Source of the DNA: Oscillospiraceae bacterium
GTDB lineage: Bacteria; Bacillota; Clostridia; Oscillospirales; Oscillospiraceae
Assembly: GCA_902802215.1 (NCBI GenBank)
Contig: CADCLH010000157.1
Location: 1-6,746 of the forward strand
Reading direction: 5' to 3'
DNA length: 6,746 bases
The notes below the pieces were generated by a model, which saw only the letters and a list, made by a program, of their open reading frames with translations, did no database searches and was not told the DNA's origin. Shown here in pieces: positions 1-5,354 of this stretch (positions are counted from its first letter, which is position 1; each line of letters opens with the position of its first letter). Made by a program: the position numbers and the translations under genes.

Positions 1-137
1 GTGGACTTGCCGCAGCCGGAGGGGCCGACCAGAATGATGAACTCCTTGTCGGCGATCTCGAGGTTCAGATTGGGGACGACGGGTTTCTCGGCGCCGTCAT
101 AGATCTTGGTGACGTCTCTGAAGCTGATGGATGCCAT
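1..137 (-). CDS. ugpC: MsmX/UgpC-type sugar ABC transporter ATP-binding protein (N-terminal 45 codons, cut by window edge)
   Basis: This is the start of a cytoplasmic ABC ATPase of the CUT1 carbohydrate-importer class (UgpC/MsmK/MsmX/MalK type), which hydrolyses ATP to drive a sugar permease pair. Visible are MASISFRDVTKIYDG at the N-terminus, the segment NLNLEIADKEFIILVGPSG, and a Walker A motif GPSGCGKS(T) at residues 38-46. The gene runs off the left edge at that point, so the signature motif, Walker B and the C-terminal regulatory domain are not seen. The start is set by a strong GGGAGG ribosome site at about 145-150, ending about 7 bases before the ATG at 137, and by the sigma-A-like promoter further upstream. 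Family members are usually about 360-380 residues. It could energise the permeases at 3355-5285, which lack an ATPase in their operon, but a shared ATPase serving several importers is equally plausible. The symbol is a family label, not a claim of glycerol-phosphate specificity. Confidence 0.93.
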   Translation of the reverse strand, partial: MASISFRDVTKIYDGAEKPVVPNLNLEIADKEFIILVGPSGCGKS

Positions 138-213
138 AGTGTTTCCTCCCGATCCGTTGTAGTATCGTTTTTTTCCGGACAATGCCGGTAGAAAGCCCGT
201 AGATTCTGCTTAT

Positions 214-242
214 AAAATAGCATCTTTTCGTCTGTTTCACAA
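214..242 (-). promoter_or_regulatory. Sigma-A-like promoter for the ABC ATPase gene
   Basis: Read on the minus strand there is TTGTGA (242-237), a 17-base spacer and TATTTT (219-214), followed by TATAAG-like sequence. This predicts transcription starting near 207 and a leader of about 70 bases before the ATG at 137. The A-tracts upstream on this strand (254-248 and 273-268) fall at about -41 to -47 and -61 to -66, where UP elements bind the RNA polymerase alpha subunit. This is a motif match only. Confidence 0.6.
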
Positions 243-246
243 GCCT

Positions 247-276
247 ATTTTTTTGATTCAAGGATAATTTTTTGAT
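247..276. promoter_or_regulatory. Tandem T-tract direct repeat between the divergent promoters
   Basis: The sequence ATTTTTTTGAT at 247-257 is nearly repeated as ATTTTTTGAT at 267-276; the shared GAT ends are 19 bases apart, roughly two helical turns. The stretch is strikingly AT-rich compared with its surroundings. It sits directly upstream of the minus-strand -35 box and about 16 bases upstream of the plus-strand -35 box. It could act as UP elements, as a bend, or as a two-site operator; the sequence does not say which. Confidence 0.4.
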
Positions 277-291
277 CTGTTTGCCTTCCCC

Positions 292-320
292 TTGTCCCGA
301 CAGGCCGGTTGTGATATACT
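292..320 (+). promoter_or_regulatory. Sigma-A-like promoter with extended -10 for the BMP-fusion gene
   Basis: TTGTCC at 292-297, a 17-base spacer and TATACT at 315-320 form a good vegetative promoter. The -10 is preceded by TGA (312-314), giving an extended -10 (TGnTATACT). Transcription would begin near 327, so an upstream reading-frame extension starting at TTG 292 cannot be part of the protein made from this promoter. Confidence 0.7.
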
Positions 321-375
321 GGAAGCCGAAAAGGATGCGTTGTTTTTCTCTGCGCCGCGCGGGATGCGCGGGAAA

Positions 376-381
376 AAGGAG
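376..381 (+). promoter_or_regulatory. Ribosome binding site that fixes the start at ATG 388
   Basis: AAGGAG lies 6 bases before ATG 388. The other in-frame candidates, TTG 292 and ATG 364, either lie inside the promoter or lack a comparable purine-rich site at the right distance, so 388 is the preferred start. Confidence 0.8.
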
Positions 382-387
382 CTGGAT

Positions 388-2304
388 ATGTCGGACATTT
401 CCTATCAGCAGGCCCGGCGGCTCGGGCTGAAAGAGGTCAAGGCGCGGACAGCGCGGCATGAGTATCCCTATCTGCACGCGCTCGAGGATGAGATCGAGCA
501 TCTGAACTCGCAGAACGAGGTTTCGCTCGGCACCTCCCGCGTCGATCTCGAGCAGGTCGCGGGCACCTATACCGCCTCCCGGCGGGATTCCTTCTCCGCC
601 TCCTTCTTCCCGCTGCTGGAGGAGTCGAGCGAGTTTGCCGCCAAGTGGTCGGCGCTGGCCGCCTCCCATCTGAAGGAGGGCATACGCGAGCCCATCCTCG
701 TGGTCGAGTACCTCAACCGCTTCTTTGTCGTGGAGGGCCACAAGCGCGTGTCGGTCCTGCGCTATTTCGGCGCGCTCACGGTGCGCGCGGAGGTCCGCCG
801 CCTGCTCCCCGCGAGAAGCAAAGAGCCGGAGATCCTCGCCTACTATGAGTTCCTCGATTTCTACCGCGTCACGCAGATCCAGTACATCGTCTTCCGCACG
901 CCGGGGCGCTATCCCACCCTGCTCGAGCTGCTGTGCGGCGAGGACCGCAGCGTCTGGGACGAGGACCGGCAGCGCTGCTTTTTCTCCGACGTGACGCGCT
1001 TTCGCCGCAGCTTCCGGGACTCGGAGCTGAGCGCGAAGCTGACCCGGGACGAGGCCCTGCTGCGCTATCTGGAGATCTTCGGCTACGACCGCCTGCAAGA
1101 CCGCACGCCGTCGGAGATCGGGGCCGATCTCGCCGCCATCGCGCCGGAGCTGTTGAGTCAGGCCGGGGACAAGCGGCCCATCCTGATGACCGACTCCGCC
1201 GAGGCCCCGCGCGGGCTGATCCAGCGCATCGTCCACCCGCCGCTGCACGATCTGAAGATCGCCTTTCTGCACGACAAGGACCCGGACAGCTCGTTCTGGA
1301 CCTGGTCGCACGAGCAGGGGCGGCTCGCCGTGCAGGAGGCGCTGGGCGACCGGGTCGAGACCGTGAGCCGCTTCAACGTCCTGCAAAACGACCCCGCCGA
1401 GACCGTCCGCGAGCTGGCCGAACAGGGCTTCGGCATGATCTTCACGACCACGCCGCGCCTGCTGCGCGCCACGCTGACCGCCGCGGCCGCCTGGCCGGAG
1501 ATCCGCTTCCTCAACTGCTCGCTCAACGTCAGCCACCCGATCGTCCGCAGCTACTACGGGCGCATGTACGAGGCTAAATTTTTGACCGGTGTCATCGCCG
1601 GCGCCATGAGCATTAATTCAAAAATTGGATATATTTGTAATTACCCGATTTTCAGCATGCCGGCGTCGATCAACGCCTTTGCGCTGGGGGCGAAAATGGT
1701 CAATCCCGAGGCGCAGATCATCCTGGAATGGTCGACCATCGTGGACGCGGACATCGGCGGACGCTTTGAACGCGACTGCGTGACGGCCGTCTCCGGCAGC
1801 GACAGCTTTGAGCCAGCCCGCCGGGATCAGGAGCTCGGGGTCTTTGCGCTGCGAGACGGGAAACGGGAAAACGTCGCGTACTCCCTCTGGGATTGGGGAA
1901 AGCTCTACACCCAGCTCGCGCGCTCGGTGCTGGACGGCTCCTGGTCGGAGCTAAAGAGCACCAGCGAGGCGGGGCAGAGCATCAACTACTTCTGGGGCCT
2001 TGCCAGCGGGCTTGTGGATGTGCGCATCCTCCCGGCGCTGCCCGCGGCGACCGCGCGTCTGGTCACACTGCTGCGGCGGGAGATCGCGCAGGGCTCGCTG
2101 CTGCTCTTCGCCGGACCCGTTTATGACCAGGACGGCGTCTGCCGTATCCCGGCCGACCGCGTGCTCACGCACGAGGAGATCCTGCACATGAACTGGCTGG
2201 TCGACAATGTGGTCGGCTCCCTCCCCCGCTTCGACCAGCTCAACGAGGAGGCGCGGGAGCTCGTGCGGCTCCAGGGCGTCAGCCTGCCGGAGGGAGACGC
2301 GTAA
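388..2304 (+). CDS. Cytosolic ParB-like/BMP (PnrA/Med-type) fusion protein, 638 residues
   Basis: The protein has no signal peptide, lipobox or membrane segment, so it is predicted to be cytosolic. Residues about 99-140 resemble a ParB/sulfiredoxin-fold core: a proline-isoleucine strand (EPILVVEYLN), then RFFVVEGHKRVSVLRYFGA, with EGHKR at 116-120 in the place of the ParB GxHR box. Residues about 141-285 are charged, mostly helical and not recognised. From about 288 the sequence follows the BMP/PnrA/Med periplasmic-binding fold: LKIAFLHDKDPDSSFWTWSH, then PEIRFLNCSL, a hinge-like SKIGYICNYPI (411-421), INAFALGAKMVNPEAQI (428-444), and a late DGKRENVAYSLWDWGKLY (490-507). BMP proteins usually bind purine nucleosides as secreted lipoproteins of about 330-360 residues; here the fold is attached to an intracellular head. 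An intracellular nucleoside or metabolite sensor is inference. The gene is divergent from the ABC ATPase and convergent with the YesL gene. One patch near 1611-1652 is unusually AT-rich. The CDS is certain; BMP homology is likely and the ParB-like head somewhat less so. Confidence 0.93.
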   Translation: MSDISYQQARRLGLKEVKARTARHEYPYLHALEDEIEHLNSQNEVSLGTSRVDLEQVAGTYTASRRDSFSASFFPLLEESSEFAAKWSALAASHLKEGIREPILVVEYLNRFFVVEGHKRVSVLRYFGALTVRAEVRRLLPARSKEPEILAYYEFLDFYRVTQIQYIVFRTPGRYPTLLELLCGEDRSVWDEDRQRCFFSDVTRFRRSFRDSELSAKLTRDEALLRYLEIFGYDRLQDRTPSEIGADLAAIAPELLSQAGDKRPILMTDSAEAPRGLIQRIVHPPLHDLKIAFLHDKDPDSSFWTWSHEQGRLAVQEALGDRVETVSRFNVLQNDPAETVRELAEQGFGMIFTTTPRLLRATLTAAAAWPEIRFLNCSLNVSHPIVRSYYGRMYEAKFLTGVIAGAMSINSKIGYICNYPIFSMPASINAFALGAKMVNPEAQIILEWSTIVDADIGGRFERDCVTAVSGSDSFEPARRDQELGVFALRDGKRENVAYSLWDWGKLYTQLARSVLDGSWSELKSTSEAGQSINYFWGLASGLVDVRILPALPAATARLVTLLRREIAQGSLLLFAGPVYDQDGVCRIPADRVLTHEEILHMNWLVDNVVGSLPRFDQLNEEARELVRLQGVSLPEGDA

Positions 2305-2312
2305 AGAGAGCG

Positions 2313-2347
2313 CGGATTGCCGCGTCGCTTCGCTCCTCGCAATGACG
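2313..2347. repeat. REP-like intergenic repeat, copy A (short core)
   Basis: The element has the ends CGGATTGCCGCG (2313-2324) and CTCGCAATGACG (2336-2347) around an 11-base core. ATTGC and GCAAT are inverted, so it can fold back on itself. Copy B at 3237-3280 has identical 12-base ends. On the minus strand it reads as the familiar CGTCATTGCGAG...GCAATCCG interspersed repeat seen in many bacterial genomes. It begins 9 bases after the stop of the BMP-fusion gene. Confidence 0.8.
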
Positions 2348-2367
2348 CGCACAGGGTTTGTTTAACC

Positions 2368-2402
2368 AAAAAACGAGGCAGGCTCAGCGCCTGCCTCGTT
2401 TT
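2368..2402 (-). terminator. Rho-independent terminator of the sugar importer operon, probably bidirectional
   Basis: The perfect 10-bp stem CGAGGCAGGC (2374-2383) / GCCTGCCTCG (2389-2398) has a 5-base loop. On the minus strand it is followed by six T (2373-2368), a classic terminator for the YesL gene. On the plus strand it is followed by TTTT and, slightly further on, ATTCTTTTT, so it may also stop transcripts from the BMP-fusion gene. The YesL stop codon (TGA, 2386-2384) lies in the loop. Confidence 0.9.
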
Positions 2403-3193
2403 GGATTCTTTTTCGGTTTTTCCTCCGGGAAGAGGTCGTCGCGGCGGTTCCAGTTTGGGTCGGAGAAGCTGCTCTCCTGCACCATCAGATCCTCCTCGCG
2501 GTGCTCCTCGTCGGTGAAGATCGCGCCCTCGGCCTGGGCGCTTTTCTTTTTTGTCAGCAGCTCGGGACTGAGCTTGCGGAAGGCCTGCCGGAAGAAGAAG
2601 CTTTGCAGGTAGGCCACGATCCCGAAGCCGCAGACCGCCCACAGATAGGCGAAGACCTCGACCGCCGCCGGGTTCATGATAAAGCTGACGTACAGCGCGG
2701 CGATCAGCAGACCCAAGGAGGCGAGCGTCCAGGGCAGGGCCCCGACGCTCAGCAGCCAGGCGTTGCGCAGGGTATTGCGCACCGTGTTCACATAGCGCGC
2801 CTGTAGCGGGAAGATGTAGAGAAAGCCGAACAGGAACAGCAGCGCCAGCAGGTAGAAGGTCACCTGATAGACCCGGCCGTAGGTCCCGCCGAGGCTCTGC
2901 GTCACGAACCAGTAGGCGGTCAGAAAGCCGATCATCAGCAGACAGATCAGCCACAGGCAGGTCGCCTGCCTGAATTCCGCCCGGAAGGCCCGCCAGAAGT
3001 CGCGGAAGATCAGGCCGTCGTCCTTCTCCTCGTCCTCGATCAGCTCCTGCATGCAGGAGAACAGCGCCGTCAGCGAGGCGCCGATCGTAAAGACGGGCAG
3101 GCAGAACAGGACAAACATCACGTTGCAGATCACGATGTCGGCCAGCTTGCTCAGCGCGGTCATCATCGGTCCGTCCGGGTCAAAGAATCTCAT
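2384..3193 (-). CDS. YesL family (DUF624) membrane protein
   Basis: This is a 269-residue integral membrane protein of the YesL/DUF624 family, which is regularly encoded beside CUT1 sugar ABC importers in Firmicutes; its biochemical role is not established. The family hallmark is the first hydrophobic segment with SKLADIVICNVMFVLFCLPV followed by FTIGASLTALF (residues about 15-45). Further membrane segments are near 77-97, 109-129, 144-172 and 178-200, giving about five. After residue 203 comes a soluble, strongly charged tail of about 65 residues ending KKNPKRGRR; typical YesL proteins are about 200-220 residues, so the tail is an extension. The start at ATG 3193 is supported by GGAGGG (3206-3201) seven bases upstream. 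It lies 161 bases downstream of the MalG-like gene on the same strand, behind a hairpin and a repeat. No convincing promoter of its own is visible, so expression by read-through is likely. Confidence 0.92.
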   Translation of the reverse strand: MRFFDPDGPMMTALSKLADIVICNVMFVLFCLPVFTIGASLTALFSCMQELIEDEEKDDGLIFRDFWRAFRAEFRQATCLWLICLLMIGFLTAYWFVTQSLGGTYGRVYQVTFYLLALLFLFGFLYIFPLQARYVNTVRNTLRNAWLLSVGALPWTLASLGLLIAALYVSFIMNPAAVEVFAYLWAVCGFGIVAYLQSFFFRQAFRKLSPELLTKKKSAQAEGAIFTDEEHREEDLMVQESSFSDPNWNRRDDLFPEEKPKKNPKRGRR

Positions 3194-3236
3194 GGGTTTT
3201 CCCTCCGGAAAAGCTGTAAACTGCGGTGAAGGGTAA

Positions 3237-3280
3237 CGGATTGCCGCGCCGGTGACCTCGGTCGCCGGCTCGCAATGACG
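3237..3280. repeat. REP-like intergenic repeat, copy B (long hairpin core)
   Basis: The ends CGGATTGCCGCG (3237-3248) and CTCGCAATGACG (3269-3280) are identical to copy A and in the same orientation, but the core is 20 bases rather than 11. The core folds as GCCGGTGACC (3248-3257) / GGTCGCCGGC (3260-3269) with one G-T wobble. Together with the outer ATTGC/GCAAT pairing this gives a long hairpin in the gap between the MalG-like and YesL genes. Confidence 0.8.
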
Positions 3281-3306
3281 GGAAACGGGGTCTGCCGAAA
3301 GAGCAG

Positions 3307-3333
3307 AAAGGGCGCCGTATTACGGCGCCCTTT
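3307..3333 (-). terminator. Stem-loop after the MalG-like permease gene (weak or partial terminator)
   Basis: A perfect 12-bp stem AAAGGGCGCCGT (3307-3318) / ACGGCGCCCTTT (3322-3333) with a 3-base loop begins 21 bases after the permease stop. On the minus strand it is followed by CTGCTCTTTC, so the T-run is short and interrupted. It may only partly terminate, lowering YesL expression relative to the transporter, or protect the upstream message from 3'-to-5' decay. Confidence 0.65.
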
Positions 3334-3354
3334 TGGATGTTGGATCGCAGACGC

Positions 3355-4203
3355 TTACTTGATGGCGCCCTGGACCATGCCGTCCATGATGTGCTTCTGC
3401 GCGATCAGGAAGATCACGATCATCGGGATCATAGCGAGCAGAGCCGCCGTCAGGATCATATCCCAGGACTTCACGAACGAGCCGACGAAGGCCTGCACCG
3501 CGACGGGCAGGGTCTTGTTCGGGTTGTTCTGGCCCAGCAGGATGGAGGGGAGCAGGTAGTCGTTCCAGATCCACATGCCGTTGAGGATCGTGACGGTCAC
3601 GATCGTGGGCTTGAGCAGCGGGAAGATGATGCGGAAGAAGGTGCCCTCGGGCGAGCAGCCGTCGATGGCCGCGGCCTCCTCCAGCTCATAGGGGATGCCC
3701 TTGATGAAGCCGGTGAGGATGAACACCGTCATGGCGCCGCCGAAGCCGCAGTAGCCGGGCAGGGTGCCGTTCATGCCGAGACCGACGAATTTGCCGACCT
3801 CACGGAAGGTGGCGATCAGCGGGAGCATGACGACCTGGAAGGGGATGATCATCGAGGAGATGAAGACCATGTAGATCACGGTGGACCAGCGGGTCTTGTT
3901 GCGGCAGATGACCCACGCGGCCATGCCGCCGAAGACGGCCAGCAGCACGAGGGAGATGACCGTCACCAGCGTGGAGGAGCCGAAGGCATGCCAGAACACA
4001 AAGTTCTTGTTGTTGATGACAGAGCTCGCGTTGGAGATAAACTGCTTGAAGCTCGCACCCGCGAAGGAGATCGGGTTGGAGACGATGGCGCTCTGCGTCT
4101 TGAAGGAGTTGAGCACCACCAGCGCGAAGGGGAACAGGATGTAGGCGGCGAGGAGAATCGCGATGATCATCAGCGTGACCATGCGGGACGTCTTCATTTT
4201 CAT
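3355..4203 (-). CDS. Carbohydrate ABC transporter permease, MalG/AraQ-like (CUT1)
   Basis: This 282-residue inner-membrane protein is one half of the sugar-conducting permease heterodimer. Hydrophobic segments lie near residues 9-32, 74-99, 107-130, 146-168, 203-222 and 248-268, the six-helix layout of MalG-type subunits. The EAA loop that docks on the ATPase is clear at about 173-199: ELEEAAAIDGCSPEGTFFRI followed by IFPLLKP. The C-terminus DGMVQGAIK matches the usual ending of this subunit (G-x-x-x-G-A-x-K). Length is normal for the family. The ATG at 4203 overlaps the stop of the upstream permease by one base (TAATG), so the two are probably translationally coupled; a GGGAGG site sits 10 bases upstream inside the previous gene. 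A second ATG two codons in (4197) is a possible but less well spaced start. A stem-loop follows the stop codon. Confidence 0.96.
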   Translation of the reverse strand: MKMKTSRMVTLMIIAILLAAYILFPFALVVLNSFKTQSAIVSNPISFAGASFKQFISNASSVINNKNFVFWHAFGSSTLVTVISLVLLAVFGGMAAWVICRNKTRWSTVIYMVFISSMIIPFQVVMLPLIATFREVGKFVGLGMNGTLPGYCGFGGAMTVFILTGFIKGIPYELEEAAAIDGCSPEGTFFRIIFPLLKPTIVTVTILNGMWIWNDYLLPSILLGQNNPNKTLPVAVQAFVGSFVKSWDMILTAALLAMIPMIVIFLIAQKHIMDGMVQGAIK

Positions 4204-4219
4204 TACATCTCGACCTCCC
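4201..4219 (-). promoter_or_regulatory. TAATG stop-start overlap with internal ribosome site
   Basis: The stop codon of the MalF-like gene (TAA, 4205-4203) shares its last A with the ATG of the MalG-like gene (4203-4201). GGGAGG at 4219-4214 lies within the last codons of the first gene. This arrangement favours re-initiation or coupling and hence equal amounts of the two permease subunits. Confidence 0.8.
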
Positions 4220-5285
4220 TCTTGTTGGAGATACGCACCTGGATCAGCGAGACGCAGGCCAGGATGATGAAGAACAGGATGGCCTTCGCCTGCGCATAGC
4301 CGAACTGGTCACGCGCGAAGGCGGTGTTGTAGATGTTCAGGGCGATCATCTGCGTGCCGTTGGACAGGCGCTGACCCATGAAGCCGCGGACCGTGCCGAC
4401 GCCGTTGGTCAAGGCCAGGTTGACGTCGAACTGCTTGAAGGCGGAGGTCAGGGTCAGGAAGGTGCAGATGGTGAAGGTGGCGGCGATCATGGGGATCTTG
4501 ATCTGGAACAGGGTCTTCATGGCGTCGGCCCCGTCGATCTGCGCGGCCTCCAGCACGTCCTTCGGGACGGTGGCGAGACCGTTGATGTAGATCAGCATGA
4601 TGTAGCCCGCGTACTGCCAGACATACACGATGATGATGGCCATAAAGGCGGTGTTCGTGCTGGCAAGCCAGGAGTGCGGCGAGTGCGTGATCGCCGTCAG
4701 CACGTTGGAGAAAACGAACTGCCAGATATAGCCCAGAACGATGCCGCCGATCAGGTTCGGCAGGAAGTAGGCGGCGCGGAAGAAGCCCACGCCCTTGAGC
4801 TTGGTGGTGCACAGCAGGGCCAGCAGGAAGGCGACCAGGTTCACCAGGATCATGTTGACGATCACGAAGAGCACCGTCAGCAGCAGAGACCAGATGAAGG
4901 CCGGGTCCTTGAACATGGCGCCGTAGTTTTCAAAGCCCACCATTTTGGTATACGAGACGCCGTTCCAGTCGGTGAAGGAGTAGAAGATACCGACAAACAT
5001 CGGGATGATGACGGTGACGGCGAAGGTGAAGAGCAGGGGGAAGAGGAAGATGAAGTTGATGATGGCGCGGTGGTGCATGACCGTGGGGATGTAGTACAGG
5101 CCCGCCAGGCAGAGCAGAGCGCCGAGCACCAGGAACAGGCCGCGCAGCGCGATTTTGGCAGAGCCCATGTTGACCACGAGGTAGGTCTTGGAGAAGTCCA
5201 TCCACAAGGCCGCGATCAGCAGAACGGCGCCGACAATCAGAAGTGCAAGCGAGAGAATCTTTTTGCCGGAGGTGTTTTCATTCAT
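4203..5285 (-). CDS. Carbohydrate ABC transporter permease, MalF/LplB-like (CUT1), with N-terminal membrane extension
   Basis: This 360-residue protein is the other half of the sugar permease. The core begins near residue 74 with FIFLFPLLFTFAVTVIIPMF, then YSFTDWNG (102-109) and VGFENYGAMFKDPAF, all typical of MalF/UgpA-type subunits. The EAA loop is at about 246-267 (EAAQIDGADAMKTLFQIKIP). Core helices lie near 76-101, 133-160, 170-195, 212-236, 265-285 and 334-352. Ahead of the core are two extra hydrophobic segments (about 9-29 and 46-66) absent from the usual 290-300 residue subunits, giving about eight helices as in E. coli MalF. The start at ATG 5285 has AAGGGAG upstream with an 11-base gap from GGGAG, rather long, which may mean modest initiation. 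It is 94 bases downstream of the binding-protein gene with a GC-rich hairpin between, and overlaps the MalG-like gene by one base. Confidence 0.96.
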   Translation of the reverse strand: MNENTSGKKILSLALLIVGAVLLIAALWMDFSKTYLVVNMGSAKIALRGLFLVLGALLCLAGLYYIPTVMHHRAIINFIFLFPLLFTFAVTVIIPMFVGIFYSFTDWNGVSYTKMVGFENYGAMFKDPAFIWSLLLTVLFVIVNMILVNLVAFLLALLCTTKLKGVGFFRAAYFLPNLIGGIVLGYIWQFVFSNVLTAITHSPHSWLASTNTAFMAIIIVYVWQYAGYIMLIYINGLATVPKDVLEAAQIDGADAMKTLFQIKIPMIAATFTICTFLTLTSAFKQFDVNLALTNGVGTVRGFMGQRLSNGTQMIALNIYNTAFARDQFGYAQAKAILFFIILACVSLIQVRISNKREVEM

Positions 5286-5330
5286 ATCTCGGATCGCTCC
5301 CTTTTCAGTAGCTATTCTCCCAAAGGAACA

Positions 5331-5354
5331 GGGGCGGCGACGAATCGCCGCCCC
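5331..5354 (-). promoter_or_regulatory. Intercistronic GC hairpin between the binding-protein and first permease genes
   Basis: A perfect 10-bp stem GGGGCGGCGA (5331-5340) / TCGCCGCCCC (5345-5354) has a 4-base loop. It lies 25 bases after the binding-protein stop and 45 bases before the permease ATG. On the minus strand it is followed by TGTTCCTTTGG, which has no real T-run, so it is not a standard terminator. A role in stabilising the upstream message or partly attenuating the downstream one would give more binding protein than permease; this is inference. Confidence 0.75.

Noticed and set aside
164..194. CCGG...CCGG inverted repeat beside a T-run in the ATPase leader as a terminator or riboswitch
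   Set aside because: The stem is only 4 bp, the T-run is on the wrong side for the minus-strand transcript, and no riboswitch core is recognisable.
292..387. TTG start at 292 extending the BMP-fusion protein by 32 residues
   Set aside because: The TTG is the -35 box of a good promoter, transcription would begin near 327, and ATG 388 has a well-placed AAGGAG.
97..1536. A 479-codon minus-strand open frame opposite the BMP-fusion gene
   Set aside because: It is an antisense shadow created by GC-rich codons; its translation is Arg/Gly/Leu/Gln-rich with no recognisable domain, while the plus-strand frame has a promoter, ribosome site and family similarity.
2121..2954. A 277-codon minus-strand frame overlapping YesL and the 3' end of the BMP-fusion gene
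   Set aside because: It runs through the repeat and terminator in another frame, and its SLRGAKRRGNP segment is just the translated intergenic repeat.
2313..3280. The two identical-ended repeats as a CRISPR array
   Set aside because: There are only two units, separated by a gene, with variable cores and no regular spacers.
3194..3306. A separate promoter for the YesL gene
   Set aside because: TTTACA near the gene start and TTGCGA further up lack a partner -10 at suitable spacing; nothing convincing was found.
3331..3334. The 3307-3333 hairpin plus TTTT as a plus-strand terminator
   Set aside because: No plus-strand gene precedes it; the TTTT is simply the extension of the stem, so assignment to the minus-strand operon is more sensible.
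3337..4299. A 320-codon plus-strand open frame opposite the MalG-like permease
   Set aside because: It is a His/Asp/Glu/Arg-rich shadow with no domain; the minus strand encodes a clear EAA-motif permease.
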